From assembly GCF_019795155.1 (NCBI RefSeq), contig NZ_JAILYN010000016.1:27489-91488 (forward strand): DNA of 64,000 nucleotides. The letters are read 5' to 3'. The position numbers were made by a program, and so were the translations under genes. Below, piece by piece: positions 43,188-51,819 of the stretch. The notes beneath the pieces were generated by a model that was not told the DNA's origin, made no database searches, and worked only from the letters and a program-made list of their open reading frames with translations. Numbering within the stretch: the stretch's first letter is position 1; every line of letters starts with the position of its first letter. Source of the DNA: Marinobacterium arenosum. GTDB lineage: Bacteria > Pseudomonadota > Gammaproteobacteria > Pseudomonadales > Balneatricaceae.

Positions 43188-44783
43188 TCAAGCCCAAAGA
43201 TCCAGGTTCTCTTCGGCAAAGGAGACAGCGCCCTCAATGGAAATCTCTATAAACTCCTCTTCATTCAGGAATGAAGCCAGGACGTTTCCTTTACCCTGGC
43301 CGGAATCCAACTGACTCAGCCAATACGCCATTCCTTCACTATCGGCCTCTCTACCCAGCACGTTTGCATAAAGGTACTGAATAAATTCATTGTCAGAGAC
43401 ATCCCCGTTGGCGTCCATGTCCATCGCAGCCTGCATTTCACTTGACCAGAAAAACTCATCGCCTATCTGTTCTATGGACGAACCGTCCTGACATCTTCCC
43501 TGCCAATATGAGAAGCCACCTTTATCCGGAGATCGCCCCAGTGCGGCGGCATAGATGCGGTAAAGTTGAAAGCTTTCAGCATTGACAATGGCATTGTCGC
43601 CGACAATAAAGCCTTCATTCCAATCGATGCGGTTGTCCTGATCGGTATCTATCAATGCATAATCCAGCATATCGGCTGGTTCAGACGTGTATGTATAGTA
43701 GCGGTAATCGCTCTCTGCAATTACGTACAACTGATCATTTTCATATATCAGATTTTCAATATGGTAATCTTCGGGCTCTTCGACGACCGTCTGGCGCTCA
43801 CCAACTCTATTGCCAAAGTTATCAAACTGATCAATATATATCCCTCGGTTGAAAACCCCGTCATCAGTTCCATCATAGGCATGCGCGACTACAAATCCGC
43901 CATTGTCTATGCTTGCAATTTCAAAATTCCATGAAGACTCGCTAATTTCAACAAGATCCGAGACCGCATTGCCTTCGGGGGTAAATATCTGAAACTTGAA
44001 CAGGTCGCCAATATTGTAGGTGTAGACAAAGTTTCCGTTTGCTAAGGGAATCATCTCGATAGAAGAGAAAAAGCTTATCTCCGATGGAATCTTTATCTCT
44101 TCGGATACTGAAACGTTGTCACTATCATCTATGGTTACAGTCCTGAAATAAATATCCCTTCCCCAGAAGCCATAATGATAAGCGATAAGAAAGGACCCGT
44201 CTGACAGTTTGGTTAGGGATGGGTTTCTATAGTTTTCATCATCGTTGCCATTATCAACGATGACCGTGTCTGATAATTTTTCACCGTCCTGACTGTATAC
44301 GCTTAGCGTCAGCGTGTCGTCAGTCTTGTACTCCCCGATCTCTCCGTCATTCAGAACGGTAATTCCACCCCATAAAACTACTGTATCTCCACTGCCACTA
44401 ATATCGACAACGCTTCTACCTACATCGTCGTATGCAGACCCTTCTCCTATGGTTATCAATGGGCTAGTGGGGGTACCGTAGGAGTCGAAGTTTCTAAAGT
44501 ACCAACCGTAGTCAGCCGATTCATTTGCAACAAGCTTAATAGTAAAGCTTCCATCATCCCCAACAGCGAGGTCATGAGTCCACAACGTCTGACCCGAAAC
44601 CAAATTAGAGATACTGACAGCGGACCTGCTAGAGCCTTCGATGCCACCCTCAACCATCTCATAGTAACCACGATAATTACCAATCCCACGTCCCAGGCTC
44701 CAACCAATTATAGAGGTGCCAGATCCGTTGGTATCATATAAGAAAAATCCGCCTGCATCTCCTAAAATGCTATCCGTAAACAT
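43188..44783 (-). CDS. DUF4214 protein with a propeller-like N-terminus, AT-rich
   Basis: 531 residues with ribosome site AAGGAA. The first 370 residues are strand-rich with repeated SLTKLSDGSFLIAYHY, IEMIPLANGNFVYTYN and IASIDNGGFVVAHAYDG units, which look like blades of a beta-propeller. Residues about 395-530 are DUF4214 (QLYRIYAAALGRSPDKGGFSYWQGRC ... LYANVLGREADSEGMAYWLSQLDSGQ), with EF-hand-like stretches DTDQDNRIDWNEG and DMDANGDVSDNEF. No signal peptide. The DNA is visibly more AT-rich than its paralogue next door, which suggests separate acquisition. Confidence 0.8.
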   Translation of the reverse strand: MFTDSILGDAGGFFLYDTNGSGTSIIGWSLGRGIGNYRGYYEMVEGGIEGSSRSAVSISNLVSGQTLWTHDLAVGDDGSFTIKLVANESADYGWYFRNFDSYGTPTSPLITIGEGSAYDDVGRSVVDISGSGDTVVLWGGITVLNDGEIGEYKTDDTLTLSVYSQDGEKLSDTVIVDNGNDDENYRNPSLTKLSDGSFLIAYHYGFWGRDIYFRTVTIDDSDNVSVSEEIKIPSEISFFSSIEMIPLANGNFVYTYNIGDLFKFQIFTPEGNAVSDLVEISESSWNFEIASIDNGGFVVAHAYDGTDDGVFNRGIYIDQFDNFGNRVGERQTVVEEPEDYHIENLIYENDQLYVIAESDYRYYTYTSEPADMLDYALIDTDQDNRIDWNEGFIVGDNAIVNAESFQLYRIYAAALGRSPDKGGFSYWQGRCQDGSSIEQIGDEFFWSSEMQAAMDMDANGDVSDNEFIQYLYANVLGREADSEGMAYWLSQLDSGQGKGNVLASFLNEEEFIEISIEGAVSFAEENLDLWA

Positions 44784-44911
44784 AAAGATTCCTTTCTAAA
44801 TGAGTTTGATAATCAAAAATATATAGTTGTTGGGATGCTTGATATAGGCATCCCAGTATTGGATTGACTTACTGACTAAATTTCAGTGCTACCCGGCACC
44901 GCGCAACCTTA

Positions 44912-46696
44912 CTAGCTCGCCACCCACAAGTCGGTGTTGGCCGCTGCAAATTCGCCCACCAGGGATTGGGTTTGACCAATAAACTCTTCACCGTTAACGA
45001 ACTCGGCCAGGACCAGGCCTTTACTAACATCGTCAGCTAATCGGCCCAACCAAAAGAGTGCGCCCGCCTCGTCGGGTTGCCGCCCGAGCACATTGCCGTA
45101 CAGATGGGCTATATACTCTTCGTCGGTCACGGTGCCGCTTGCATCGGTATCCATCTGCTGCTGCATTTCGGCGGACCAGTAAAAGCCCTCGGCTATTTCC
45201 GCCAGTGACTGCTGTTCCACCTGCTGGTCCCAGTAATCGAAGCCGCCGCGATCCGGCGTGCGTCCCAGTGCCGCGCTGTAGAGGCGGATCAGCTGGACCG
45301 CTTCCGCATCGATTAGATAATCCCCGTTAACGATCAACGCCTCATCGTAATCCTGGGTGGCATTGCCATTGCTATCGACAATATGCAGGGTGATATTATC
45401 GCTCGATGCCAGTACCGTACTGGTCTCCTGCGGCAACCTGCTCAGGATGGCGTCGCTCGGGGCGACGATGGTCGGGCCAAAAATCTGTACGAAAACGTCG
45501 GTATCCTGGCTGTCCTCCGTTGCTGTCTCACTGAGATCATCCCAGGCCAGTAGGAACCCGCCATTCTCTAAGGGTTCGATCTTTGGTTCGGTATAGATGG
45601 GGGAGCCATCGCGGTATTGTGCCAGCTCGAAGCCGTTTCCCAGCGGGGTAAAATTCTGGTCGAAGTACTGGCCGTTGATCTGCCAGGGATCGTCGGCTAA
45701 TGGGTGGCTGTTCCAGGTCACTAGAAAGTTTCCGTCAGCCAGTTTCGTCATCTGGGGGCGAAACTCATCCTTCACCTCACCGGAGCTGATCCGCACCGGT
45801 TCTGCCATTGGGACGCCATCCGCATCGAACACACGGTAATAGACGAAATAATCACCAACGGCCCAGTAATCCTCGTAGCCTTCCACCGCCTGGTCGCGCT
45901 GTTGCCATACTACTGCAAACCCGCCGCTGGCAAGAGCGACAACCTGGTTAGAGACCGTCATCGAGCTGTCACTGGGCGGCTCCGCCACGAGCTGCTGATC
46001 CCCCTTCGGGCTCAGGCTCGAATCAAGAAAGCGGTAATAGAGTACCGAAGAGTTGACGCCGTTGCCGTTATCGGAGTCCCACACCGCGATATGGCGGCCA
46101 TCCGCCAGCTGGGCGATCTGGGCACCCTCCTGGTTTTCCGGCAGTGAAGCGTTCAGCAGCACCTCGGAACGCACGTTGACCAGCGTATTGCCACGCAACT
46201 CATACAAGGCGCCCGCCACGTCCCAGTCATCACTTCCGCCGGAGAAGCTGGAACTCCAGTTGGAGTAACCGGCGACAATCCGGTTATCATCGTTCTGCCA
46301 GAGGGAGATAGAACGTAGCCCACTATCGAAGCTGGCGAAGTGAGTTTTCGGGGTGACGACATTGCCGTCGGTATCGAAGAGCGTCGCGTAGTAGTTGTAG
46401 TCACCATTTCCACTGGCTCGCCAAACCATCAGGAATCTGTCTTCAACGGCCAGGATATCCGAGACAGAGCGGCGATCAGAGCTGTCATTCGACAGGCTCG
46501 CATCCAGCAAAATGGCATCGCCAGTCGATGAGAAGATACTGAAATAGTCCTGAAGAACCCCAAGCGCCACTCTTTCAGACCAGGCCACCATAAAGGTACC
46601 GTCAGGCAAGACAGCTATTTCTGCTCCGAACTGCGGATCGGTAGAGGTTGAGTGAGCGATGAGCACATCGCTACCCGTCTGAGGTATCAGATTCAT
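44912..46696 (-). CDS. DUF4214 protein with a propeller-like N-terminus
   Basis: 594 residues from the ATG at 46696 (GGAAAG ribosome site five bases away); the frame is open further upstream but without a site. It has the same architecture as the neighbour at 43188: repeated AEIAVLPDGTFMVAWSE, AQIADGRH-type, QMTKLADGNFLVTWNS and IEPLENGGFLLAWDD blades, then DUF4214 (QLIRLYSAALGRTPDRGGFDYWDQQV ... LYGNVLGRQPDEAGALFWLGRLADD) with an EF-hand-like DTDASGTVTDEEY. No signal peptide. The pair looks like an old tandem duplication. Candidate type I cargo. Confidence 0.82.
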   Translation of the reverse strand: MNLIPQTGSDVLIAHSTSTDPQFGAEIAVLPDGTFMVAWSERVALGVLQDYFSIFSSTGDAILLDASLSNDSSDRRSVSDILAVEDRFLMVWRASGNGDYNYYATLFDTDGNVVTPKTHFASFDSGLRSISLWQNDDNRIVAGYSNWSSSFSGGSDDWDVAGALYELRGNTLVNVRSEVLLNASLPENQEGAQIAQLADGRHIAVWDSDNGNGVNSSVLYYRFLDSSLSPKGDQQLVAEPPSDSSMTVSNQVVALASGGFAVVWQQRDQAVEGYEDYWAVGDYFVYYRVFDADGVPMAEPVRISSGEVKDEFRPQMTKLADGNFLVTWNSHPLADDPWQINGQYFDQNFTPLGNGFELAQYRDGSPIYTEPKIEPLENGGFLLAWDDLSETATEDSQDTDVFVQIFGPTIVAPSDAILSRLPQETSTVLASSDNITLHIVDSNGNATQDYDEALIVNGDYLIDAEAVQLIRLYSAALGRTPDRGGFDYWDQQVEQQSLAEIAEGFYWSAEMQQQMDTDASGTVTDEEYIAHLYGNVLGRQPDEAGALFWLGRLADDVSKGLVLAEFVNGEEFIGQTQSLVGEFAAANTDLWVAS

Positions 46697-46884
46697 AGGA
46701 CTTTCCCTGTCGATTTTATTCAATGATGCAGCCCTATCGTCCATTAGGGTTTGCAAGCATCACCAATTCCAGCGGAAAAACTTTACACTTGTCCTGCCAG
46801 TACTGTCTACCGGCTGGTGTTTAACCAGCCACTGCTGGCGGATTTCTACCATTAAGGTCGACATCCCCGGATCTCCAATCACGC

Positions 46885-47124
46885 TTAATGGGCAACGGTC
46901 TCCAAACCGGCTTGCTGCTGTGCTGCCAGCAGCTGGTTCAGTTGTTCCATCATCTTTTTCAGTGTTTCCAGCTGATCGTCCACCGTCATCGCGTAGTGGG
47001 CGCGGGTGGCGGGGGCCGGTGTATAGTCGGTGAACTCGACATTCATCCACACCTGGCTCAGCGCCTGCAGCTTGTCTATCTGCAGCAGAATCTCCGCCTG
47101 CAGATCTTCCAATAGAACGGTCAT
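46885..47124 (-). CDS. Hypothetical 79-residue helical protein
   Basis: Start at 47124 is chosen because GGGAGG precedes it; the frame extends upstream without a site. The product is mostly helical, with Leu/Gln-rich heptads at both ends (LLEDLQAEILLQIDKLQALSQVW and DQLETLKKMMEQLNQLLAAQQQ), suggesting a coiled coil. It is divergent from an XRE regulator. No family recognised. Confidence 0.55.
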   Translation of the reverse strand: MTVLLEDLQAEILLQIDKLQALSQVWMNVEFTDYTPAPATRAHYAMTVDDQLETLKKMMEQLNQLLAAQQQAGLETVAH

Positions 47125-47285
47125 CTTAACCTCCCTGTCCGATGCTTTTTCAGTACTCCCTCTGGTAGACACTAATATTAGCAATAAAGAACGAAATGTA
47201 TCAAATAGATACTATAGGTATCTTAAGGGTCGTAGTCTTAAACAAGCGGATTGGCGAGTCTGGGCCTCTGGTTTCGGGAGGTGAG

Positions 47286-47522
47286 ATGACTCTGCAACAA
47301 GCATTGGGCAAGGCGATCAGGATGCGTCGGCTGGAGGCCGAACTGTCACAGGAGCAGCTGGCTGAGCGTTGTGACGTGGAGCGGGCCTATATCTCCAATA
47401 TCGAGCGTGCCAAGCGGCAACCCTCATTCAATACCCTGATGCTTATTGCGGCGGCACTGGAGGTCCCGCTGTCGGAACTGATCCGCGATGCCGAACAGCG
47501 AGCGGGCACAGGCCGGGAATAA
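47286..47522 (+). CDS. XRE-family helix-turn-helix regulator
   Basis: 78 residues from ATG 47286, which has GGGAGGTGAG upstream. Almost the entire protein is an XRE domain: AIRMRRLEAELSQEQLAERCDVERAYISNIERAKRQPSFNTLMLIAAALEV. Single-domain regulators of this kind control restriction, toxin or small accessory genes. It faces a second XRE gene at 47548-47766 tail to tail. Confidence 0.88.
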   Translation: MTLQQALGKAIRMRRLEAELSQEQLAERCDVERAYISNIERAKRQPSFNTLMLIAAALEVPLSELIRDAEQRAGTGRE

Positions 47523-47547
47523 GCCTGACCAGTCGTAATGTCCACTG

Positions 47548-47766
47548 CTAGTCCGCCTCGATAAAGAGTGTCTGGACCTCCACATCCAAGGCTCTGGCCA
47601 GCGCCGCCACTTCAAGGTCGGTCACCCGGCGCACCCGGGCTTCTATCTTTGCCAGTGAGCCGCGGCTGATAGGCCATTGCTGCAGGTGGCAGCGAGCCGT
47701 CAACTGTTCCTGCGTCAGCCCTTTTTGTTCACGTAGCTGTCTTACACGCGGTCCTACCAGATTCAT
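47548..47766 (-). CDS. Second XRE-family repressor, phage/plasmid type
   Basis: 72 residues with VRQLREQKGLTQEQLTARCHL, a slightly unusual insertion QQWPISRGSLAKIEARVRRV, then TDLEVAALARALDVEVQTLF. This resembles small XRE repressors that autoregulate. Just upstream of its ATG is the palindrome GCTCCG-TTAG-CGGAGC, and a second palindrome lies 30 bp further, next to the divergent gene at 47848. Probable repressor of itself and that gene. Confidence 0.85.
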   Translation of the reverse strand: MNLVGPRVRQLREQKGLTQEQLTARCHLQQWPISRGSLAKIEARVRRVTDLEVAALARALDVEVQTLFIEAD

Positions 47767-47772
47767 TGTCTT

Positions 47773-47834
47773 GCTCCGTTAGCGGAGCTTGATTCTGGCA
47801 GAATAAAGTACGACTATTGCTCCTATATCGGAGC
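47773..47834. promoter_or_regulatory. Paired palindromic operators between the xre gene and the gene at 47848
   Basis: GCTCCG-TTAG-CGGAGC at 47773-47788 and TTGCTCC-TATATC-GGAGCAA at 47817-47836. They share GCTCC/GGAGC arms with a 6-bp centre and are spaced 46 bp centre to centre. One sits on the translation start region of the repressor and the other just before the divergent start. Confidence 0.7.
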
Positions 47835-47847
47835 AAAGGTGGCAGGG

Positions 47848-48114
47848 ATGAATCAGGAACAGATATCGACGGCGCAGCTGGCAGAGGAACTGCTGGAACT
47901 CTATGACCAGTTCAGTGAATTTTCCGACAGCTGTGCATTTCAGTGCGAGAGCATGGTCAGAGTTCAGGACGCGGCTGTTTCGGACAGGGCCTTGTTTAAT
48001 GGCATGTTGCATTCGGCGGACTGGATGCGGCTACGCACCGCTTACTTCAAGCGCCGGTTGATGCGCTTGCAGCGCAGGGCGTCGCAGATAGCCGACAGAA
48101 CCGCCGGGCACTGA
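47848..48114 (+). CDS. Hypothetical 88-residue protein, divergent from xre
   Basis: From the ATG at 47848 (AAAGGTGGCAGGG upstream); an in-frame GTG three codons earlier is possible. The N-terminal half is acidic and helical (ISTAQLAEELLELYDQFSEFSD) with two Cys. The C-terminal half is very basic (AYFKRRLMRLQRRASQIADR). No family recognised. The bipartite charge and the shared operator with an XRE repressor make it look like a small regulated accessory protein. Confidence 0.6.
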   Translation: MNQEQISTAQLAEELLELYDQFSEFSDSCAFQCESMVRVQDAAVSDRALFNGMLHSADWMRLRTAYFKRRLMRLQRRASQIADRTAGH

Positions 48115-48402
48115 AAGGCCGGGTGTGGCCGTAATACTGTCCACTTAAGTAACTGCGACGGTGACTATTGGGGTGACTTCAGTCGACTAGGAGCCCGCCG
48201 GGCTCCACAACGGCCTGCGGCGGTGGCGCACTGATACCCAAAGGGCACACCGAGTACGCCCTACTATGAAGGCCAATCTGTCAAACGCATATTCCATGAC
48301 CTAACCGGTATCCAATGAAGGAAACCGGGGCTCGTTGAAGCGCGCTAAGGATGCGGGCTTTATCTGAACGGCATTAGGCGTAGTCGTTCAGACCGGTAGC
48401 TG
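48115..48402. other. Gene-free spacer with a small inverted repeat
   Basis: Holds a GGAGCCC/GGGCTCC inverted repeat at 48189-48205 and a fragment resembling the long REP loop (ACTGATACCCAAAGGGCA) near 48230-48250. No gene seen. Confidence 0.4.
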
Positions 48403-49269
48403 TTAATGGGCTATTTCCGGAACACCGTCCGTTTCCGGCGTCTTGCTGCCATTGTGTGCTTTGGCGAAAGCTACAATCTCCTTCTCGACAACCCCTTTGA
48501 TAGTGGTCACTCCCATCTCATTTAGCTTGCGCTGCACGTTGGTTACATAGCGTTCGACTTGCTTATCGCCGATGCTTTCGTAGTCCAGTGCCAGTAGCAG
48601 ACCTTCAGCAGGAAGTTCCCCGTCCAACAGGTGCTCTGCTCGAGATAGCCAGGTATCCGCATGCTCAACCATCTTGGTTCGTGTCTTCTGATCAAAGGCG
48701 ATCGGCTTGATTGCCGCTAGCGGCTTACCATTCCGAATCTTTACGAAGGGCAAGTTAACTTCGATTAAGCCACCACCCAATTTGGCCTTCTTATAAGCCT
48801 TGTCGAGATTGAACTGCTTTAGTTGCTCTCGTACACGTCGCTCGAGGGTGACCTCACGGTATTCCTTGTTGTTGAAGCTGCGCCCCACATAGTGGTCAAA
48901 CAACTGATCGGCTTTAAGGCTGACCTTCGGTGTCAAGATTGCACGAAAGCTGGAAAACCTGACTAAGCCGCCTTTTTCACGAGTTAGCTCGTTGAAGACT
49001 TGCTTGCCGAGTTCTACGTCAGAAAGTTGAGATAGTAGCTCCTTGGTTCGTCCCAGTTCTCTGTCCAAAGATTCGCGGGCTGCCCGGTAGACCGCCGGGT
49101 CCATATCATGAAAGAAGCTTGTCACCCGGCCAAAGCGGGGCTGAGCCAAGCGATACTCAAGGAGGCCATTTGCGGGACAATAGACGGCAACGCCAATGTT
49201 GGCGAACTCCTCCGTCTCAACAAACGGTGCAAACCGTATGATTTTGTACTGGCATGCAAATTTTTTCAT
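48403..49269 (-). CDS. DUF3037 protein, partner of the HipA-like kinase
   Basis: 288 residues. The N-terminus CQYKIIRFAPFVETEEFANIGVAVYCP is the typical start of DUF3037. A middle basic part and a helical C-terminus follow. Function is not established. It overlaps the upstream HipA-like gene by four bases (ATGA), so the two are translated together; this pairing recurs in many bacteria. By analogy with HipA/HipB it could be a target, inhibitor or antitoxin, but no DNA-binding domain is visible. Confidence 0.82.
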   Translation of the reverse strand: MKKFACQYKIIRFAPFVETEEFANIGVAVYCPANGLLEYRLAQPRFGRVTSFFHDMDPAVYRAARESLDRELGRTKELLSQLSDVELGKQVFNELTREKGGLVRFSSFRAILTPKVSLKADQLFDHYVGRSFNNKEYREVTLERRVREQLKQFNLDKAYKKAKLGGGLIEVNLPFVKIRNGKPLAAIKPIAFDQKTRTKMVEHADTWLSRAEHLLDGELPAEGLLLALDYESIGDKQVERYVTNVQRKLNEMGVTTIKGVVEKEIVAFAKAHNGSKTPETDGVPEIAH

Positions 49270-50033
49270 GTCAGCGCCCCCCAGAACTCGTCTTGTGTGT
49301 GCCGCGCGAGCGTCTCTTCAATATGTTTGAGTATAGTTTTGCTCGATGCGGAGGAGTCTACCCACTCTTGTGGTATTTCTCTAATAAATTCGGCCAATCT
49401 CTCTTTGGCCTTGTCGAACCTAAGGCCATATTCGGCCCTTGAGGCCAGATCCAGCGGCTGCTCATGTAGTGTTCCCCGGAACACGTGGCCATCCATGTCC
49501 TGTGCAGAGAAGGGCTCTTCGAATGACAAGTTAAAGTCAATCACCATCAGAGACTTGGTGACTGGGGTCATCAGTAGATTGATATTTCCGCCCATCTCGG
49601 TGAGATGTCGATCACTGTTCTGAATCCAGTAATCGAACATCAATATGTCACGCTTCAGTTGCAACGGAATTCGTGACAAATCGGAGAATAGCACGGTTTC
49701 GCATGGGGCTACCGAGTGGGACATAAAGCCATGTTCGAACTGCAGGTCACCTTGCCACTCCGGGGTGACAACCTGACGTAGCCCCATATCGATATAACCA
49801 ATCTCAACAGTAGGCGTAGGTAGGCCGAACTCCGAGGCCAGATTGGCTGCAATCCATTCGCGAATCAATCCTTGCGCCGTTGAGTTCGACCCCTTCAGGA
49901 AGTACTGCTCGCCATCTTCACACTCGCAAATGAACGGTCTCAGAATCCCTTGTTCCTGATCACAACGATTAACGATTTCGATAACTTCAATCACTGATAG
50001 GTAAGCTCCCGCCTTCCCTGGTTGTCCAGACAA
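49266..50033 (-). CDS. HipA-like kinase (HipA_2 type)
   Basis: 255 residues from TTG 50033, or 242 from GTG 49994; the true start is unclear. Kinase-like pieces are visible: EQYFLKGSNSTAQGLIREWIAANLASEFGLPTP (Lys in the ATP pocket), FDYWIQNSDRHLTEMGGNINLLM (NxDRH catalytic loop) and LMVIDFNLSF (metal-binding DFN). It is much shorter than classical HipA (about 440 residues) and lacks the N-subdomain. Classical HipA phosphorylates glutamyl-tRNA synthetase; the substrate here is unknown. Paired with DUF3037. Confidence 0.83.
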   Translation of the reverse strand: MSGQPGKAGAYLSVIEVIEIVNRCDQEQGILRPFICECEDGEQYFLKGSNSTAQGLIREWIAANLASEFGLPTPTVEIGYIDMGLRQVVTPEWQGDLQFEHGFMSHSVAPCETVLFSDLSRIPLQLKRDILMFDYWIQNSDRHLTEMGGNINLLMTPVTKSLMVIDFNLSFEEPFSAQDMDGHVFRGTLHEQPLDLASRAEYGLRFDKAKERLAEFIREIPQEWVDSSASSKTILKHIEETLARHTQDEFWGALT

Positions 50034-50223
50034 CGCCTGACCTACAGGTACATATCCCTTGGGGCGGACTGTCGCATTCGCCCAGCCGCTGGTCGATCAA
50101 CTTTGTAGACAATCCTAACAGCATCGTCACGTCCAATTGAAGCGCGTATCCGTTGCACTTGTGCGACTGCCTTGCCGACTGCTATAAGCAATTGACTACG
50201 CATGGGTCACAGGGAGGTCACGC

Positions 50224-50913
50224 ATGCCACGTCCACCGAGACTGGAAATTCCAGGGCTACCCCACCACGTGGTGCAACGAGGCGTCGATCGCCAGGCGGT
50301 CTTTTTCGATGACGACTGCTACCACACTTATCTGCAGTACCTGCAGCAATACAGCTACAGGTACTGCCTGCGTGTTCACAGCTGGTGCCTGATGACCAAT
50401 CACATCCACCTGCTGGTGACACCGAATTCTGAAAAAGGCATCAGCAAATTGATGCAGAGCCTGAACAGCGGCTATGCGCAGCTGATCAACCAGCGTTTCC
50501 GGCGGAGTGGCCATCTGTGGTCGGGGCGCTTCAAATCCAGCCTGATCGATTCGGATCACTATCTACTCACCTGCATGCGCTATATCGAGCTCAACCCAGT
50601 GCGGGCCGGGATGGTGACGCGGCCAGAAGACTACCGCTGGAGTTCCTACCGCCACAACGCGCTGGATGGTTGGCAGCCCTGGATCACACCGCACGAGATG
50701 TATACCGCCCTGGGTAAAAATCGGCGGGAGCGCCGGGCACATTATCGGGAGATCGTGCTGTCGCCGCTGGAAGAGGACCAGCTTGGCAGTTTACGCCAGG
50801 CAACGGAGCAGGGCAGGGTATTTGGTAGCGACCGCTTCCAGGCTCAGATCAGCGCCATGCTGGGTCGTGACCTGAGCCCGCGGAAGCGCGGTAGGCCGAG
50901 AAAGGAGGGATGA
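50224..50913 (+). CDS. REP-associated tyrosine transposase (RAYT, TnpA_REP)
   Basis: 229 residues of the Y1/IS200-like superfamily. N-terminal RPPRLEIPGLPHHVVQRG is characteristic of RAYTs. The HUH motif is in MTNHIHLLV and the catalytic Tyr in CMRYIELNPVRAGMV, followed by YRWSSYRHNAL. The basic C-terminus RKRGRPRKEG could bind DNA. RAYTs nick single-stranded REP hairpins near GTAG. The window holds seven clusters of GTAG-headed REPs, but none directly flanks this gene, so the link is an inference. A GGAGGT site precedes the ATG. Confidence 0.9.
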   Translation: MPRPPRLEIPGLPHHVVQRGVDRQAVFFDDDCYHTYLQYLQQYSYRYCLRVHSWCLMTNHIHLLVTPNSEKGISKLMQSLNSGYAQLINQRFRRSGHLWSGRFKSSLIDSDHYLLTCMRYIELNPVRAGMVTRPEDYRWSSYRHNALDGWQPWITPHEMYTALGKNRRERRAHYREIVLSPLEEDQLGSLRQATEQGRVFGSDRFQAQISAMLGRDLSPRKRGRPRKEG

Positions 50914-50954
50914 TATTTAATTGGGTCTGACCCCTTTTTCTGAGACCCCTTTTT

Positions 50955-51005
50955 CTGGCGAAGCTGTTCGGCGGAGAGCTGGGACAGGTCGGGGGGCGTG
51001 GTCAT
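50955..51005 (-). pseudogene. IS66 tnpC remnant, first 17 codons
   Basis: An ATG at 51005 opens MTTPPDLSQLSAEQLRQ, which fits the start of IS66 TnpC transposases. After codon 17 the DNA becomes the end of the RAYT unit (two copies of AGAAAAAGGGGTC on this strand). It lies 82 bp behind tnpB, the expected place. The rest of tnpC is absent. Confidence 0.55.
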
Positions 51006-51087
51006 GGCAGGGAGTGTGCCAGAGCGACAGCGGTCTGGCGATGCGCGAAACGGCCAATAGCGTCAGGCCAACGGTTGTGCTCCGCTC

Positions 51088-51423
51088 TTACAGCACGCTA
51101 ATCACGCCGTCAGGGCCGATCCGCTGCCAGGGCAGCCCCTGCACCAGCGCGGCCAGCTGTTCAGGCGTCAGCACCAGCCGATCACCCCGCCAGGCCTCGG
51201 CCCAGCGGAACTTGCCCTGATTCAAGCGGCGGGCACAGAGCCAGACGCCGAGACCGTCATGGATCAGCACCTTCATGCGATTACCCCGTCGGTTGGCGAA
51301 CAGATAAGCGCAGTGCGGCCGGGCACTGCCGAACACCTTCACCACCCGGGCCAGGGCGGTGTCCGGTCCGGCGCGCATATCCAGCGGCTCGGTGGCCAGC
51401 CAGATCTCGTCGATGCGGATCAT
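51088..51423 (-). CDS. tnpB: IS66 family accessory protein TnpB
   Basis: 111 residues starting MIRIDEIWLATEPLDMRAGPDTALARV. It contains the diagnostic HCAYLFANRRGNRMKVLIHDGLGVWLCARRLNQGKF and ends near LPWQRIG. This is the short IS66 Orf2 protein needed for transposition, exact role unknown. It overlaps the tnpA end by four bases. Confidence 0.93.
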   Translation of the reverse strand: MIRIDEIWLATEPLDMRAGPDTALARVVKVFGSARPHCAYLFANRRGNRMKVLIHDGLGVWLCARRLNQGKFRWAEAWRGDRLVLTPEQLAALVQGLPWQRIGPDGVISVL

Positions 51424-51785
51424 CGCAGCAGATTCAGCAGCAGCGCCAAGCAGCCCTCGGCGTGGGAGGCCGGCCATTCGACCACCAGGGCACCGGTCGG
51501 GCGTGGAATCTCGATACGGATCCGGTCCGACATAGGCCCTTGTGGTGCAGTCGCTACCTTCGCACCTGAGCTGGCGGGCAACTTGAGCGGAACAAAGGCG
51601 GGATAACGCGTGCCCGAAGGCTGTTGCCGGGCCTTGCGGATCCAGGTCTGGACGAGATTGGCATTGAGGTCATGCTCGCGGGCGATGCGCGCCACGGAAG
51701 CGCCGGGCGCCAGGCAGGCAGCCACAACGGCAGCCTTGAACTCGGGCGCGTGCCGGCGGCGCTTACGAACAGTGTCAGTCATCAT
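51420..51785 (-). CDS. tnpA: IS66 family accessory protein TnpA
   Basis: 121 residues. An N-terminal helix-turn-helix (RRRHAPEFKAAVVAACLAPGASVARIAREHDLNANLVQTWIRKAR) is followed by a variable tail rich in Pro and Arg. Standard IS66 Orf1. Its promoter region includes the inverted repeat at 51788-51819. Confidence 0.9.
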   Translation of the reverse strand: MMTDTVRKRRRHAPEFKAAVVAACLAPGASVARIAREHDLNANLVQTWIRKARQQPSGTRYPAFVPLKLPASSGAKVATAPQGPMSDRIRIEIPRPTGALVVEWPASHAEGCLALLLNLLR

Positions 51786-51787
51786 CG

Positions 51788-51819
51788 TAGGTGCCCACTT
51801 AAAAATAGATGGGCACCTA
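51788..51819. promoter_or_regulatory. Inverted repeat upstream of IS66 tnpA
   Basis: Perfect 10-bp arms TAGGTGCCCA and TGGGCACCTA with an AT-rich 12-bp centre, starting 3 bp before the tnpA start codon. It could be an operator or a translation-blocking hairpin. Confidence 0.55.

Noticed and set aside
50224..50913. Autonomous IS200/IS605 insertion sequence
   Set aside because: The protein has the RAYT N-terminus and YIELNPVRAG form, and no IS605 hairpin ends or tnpB partner surround it.
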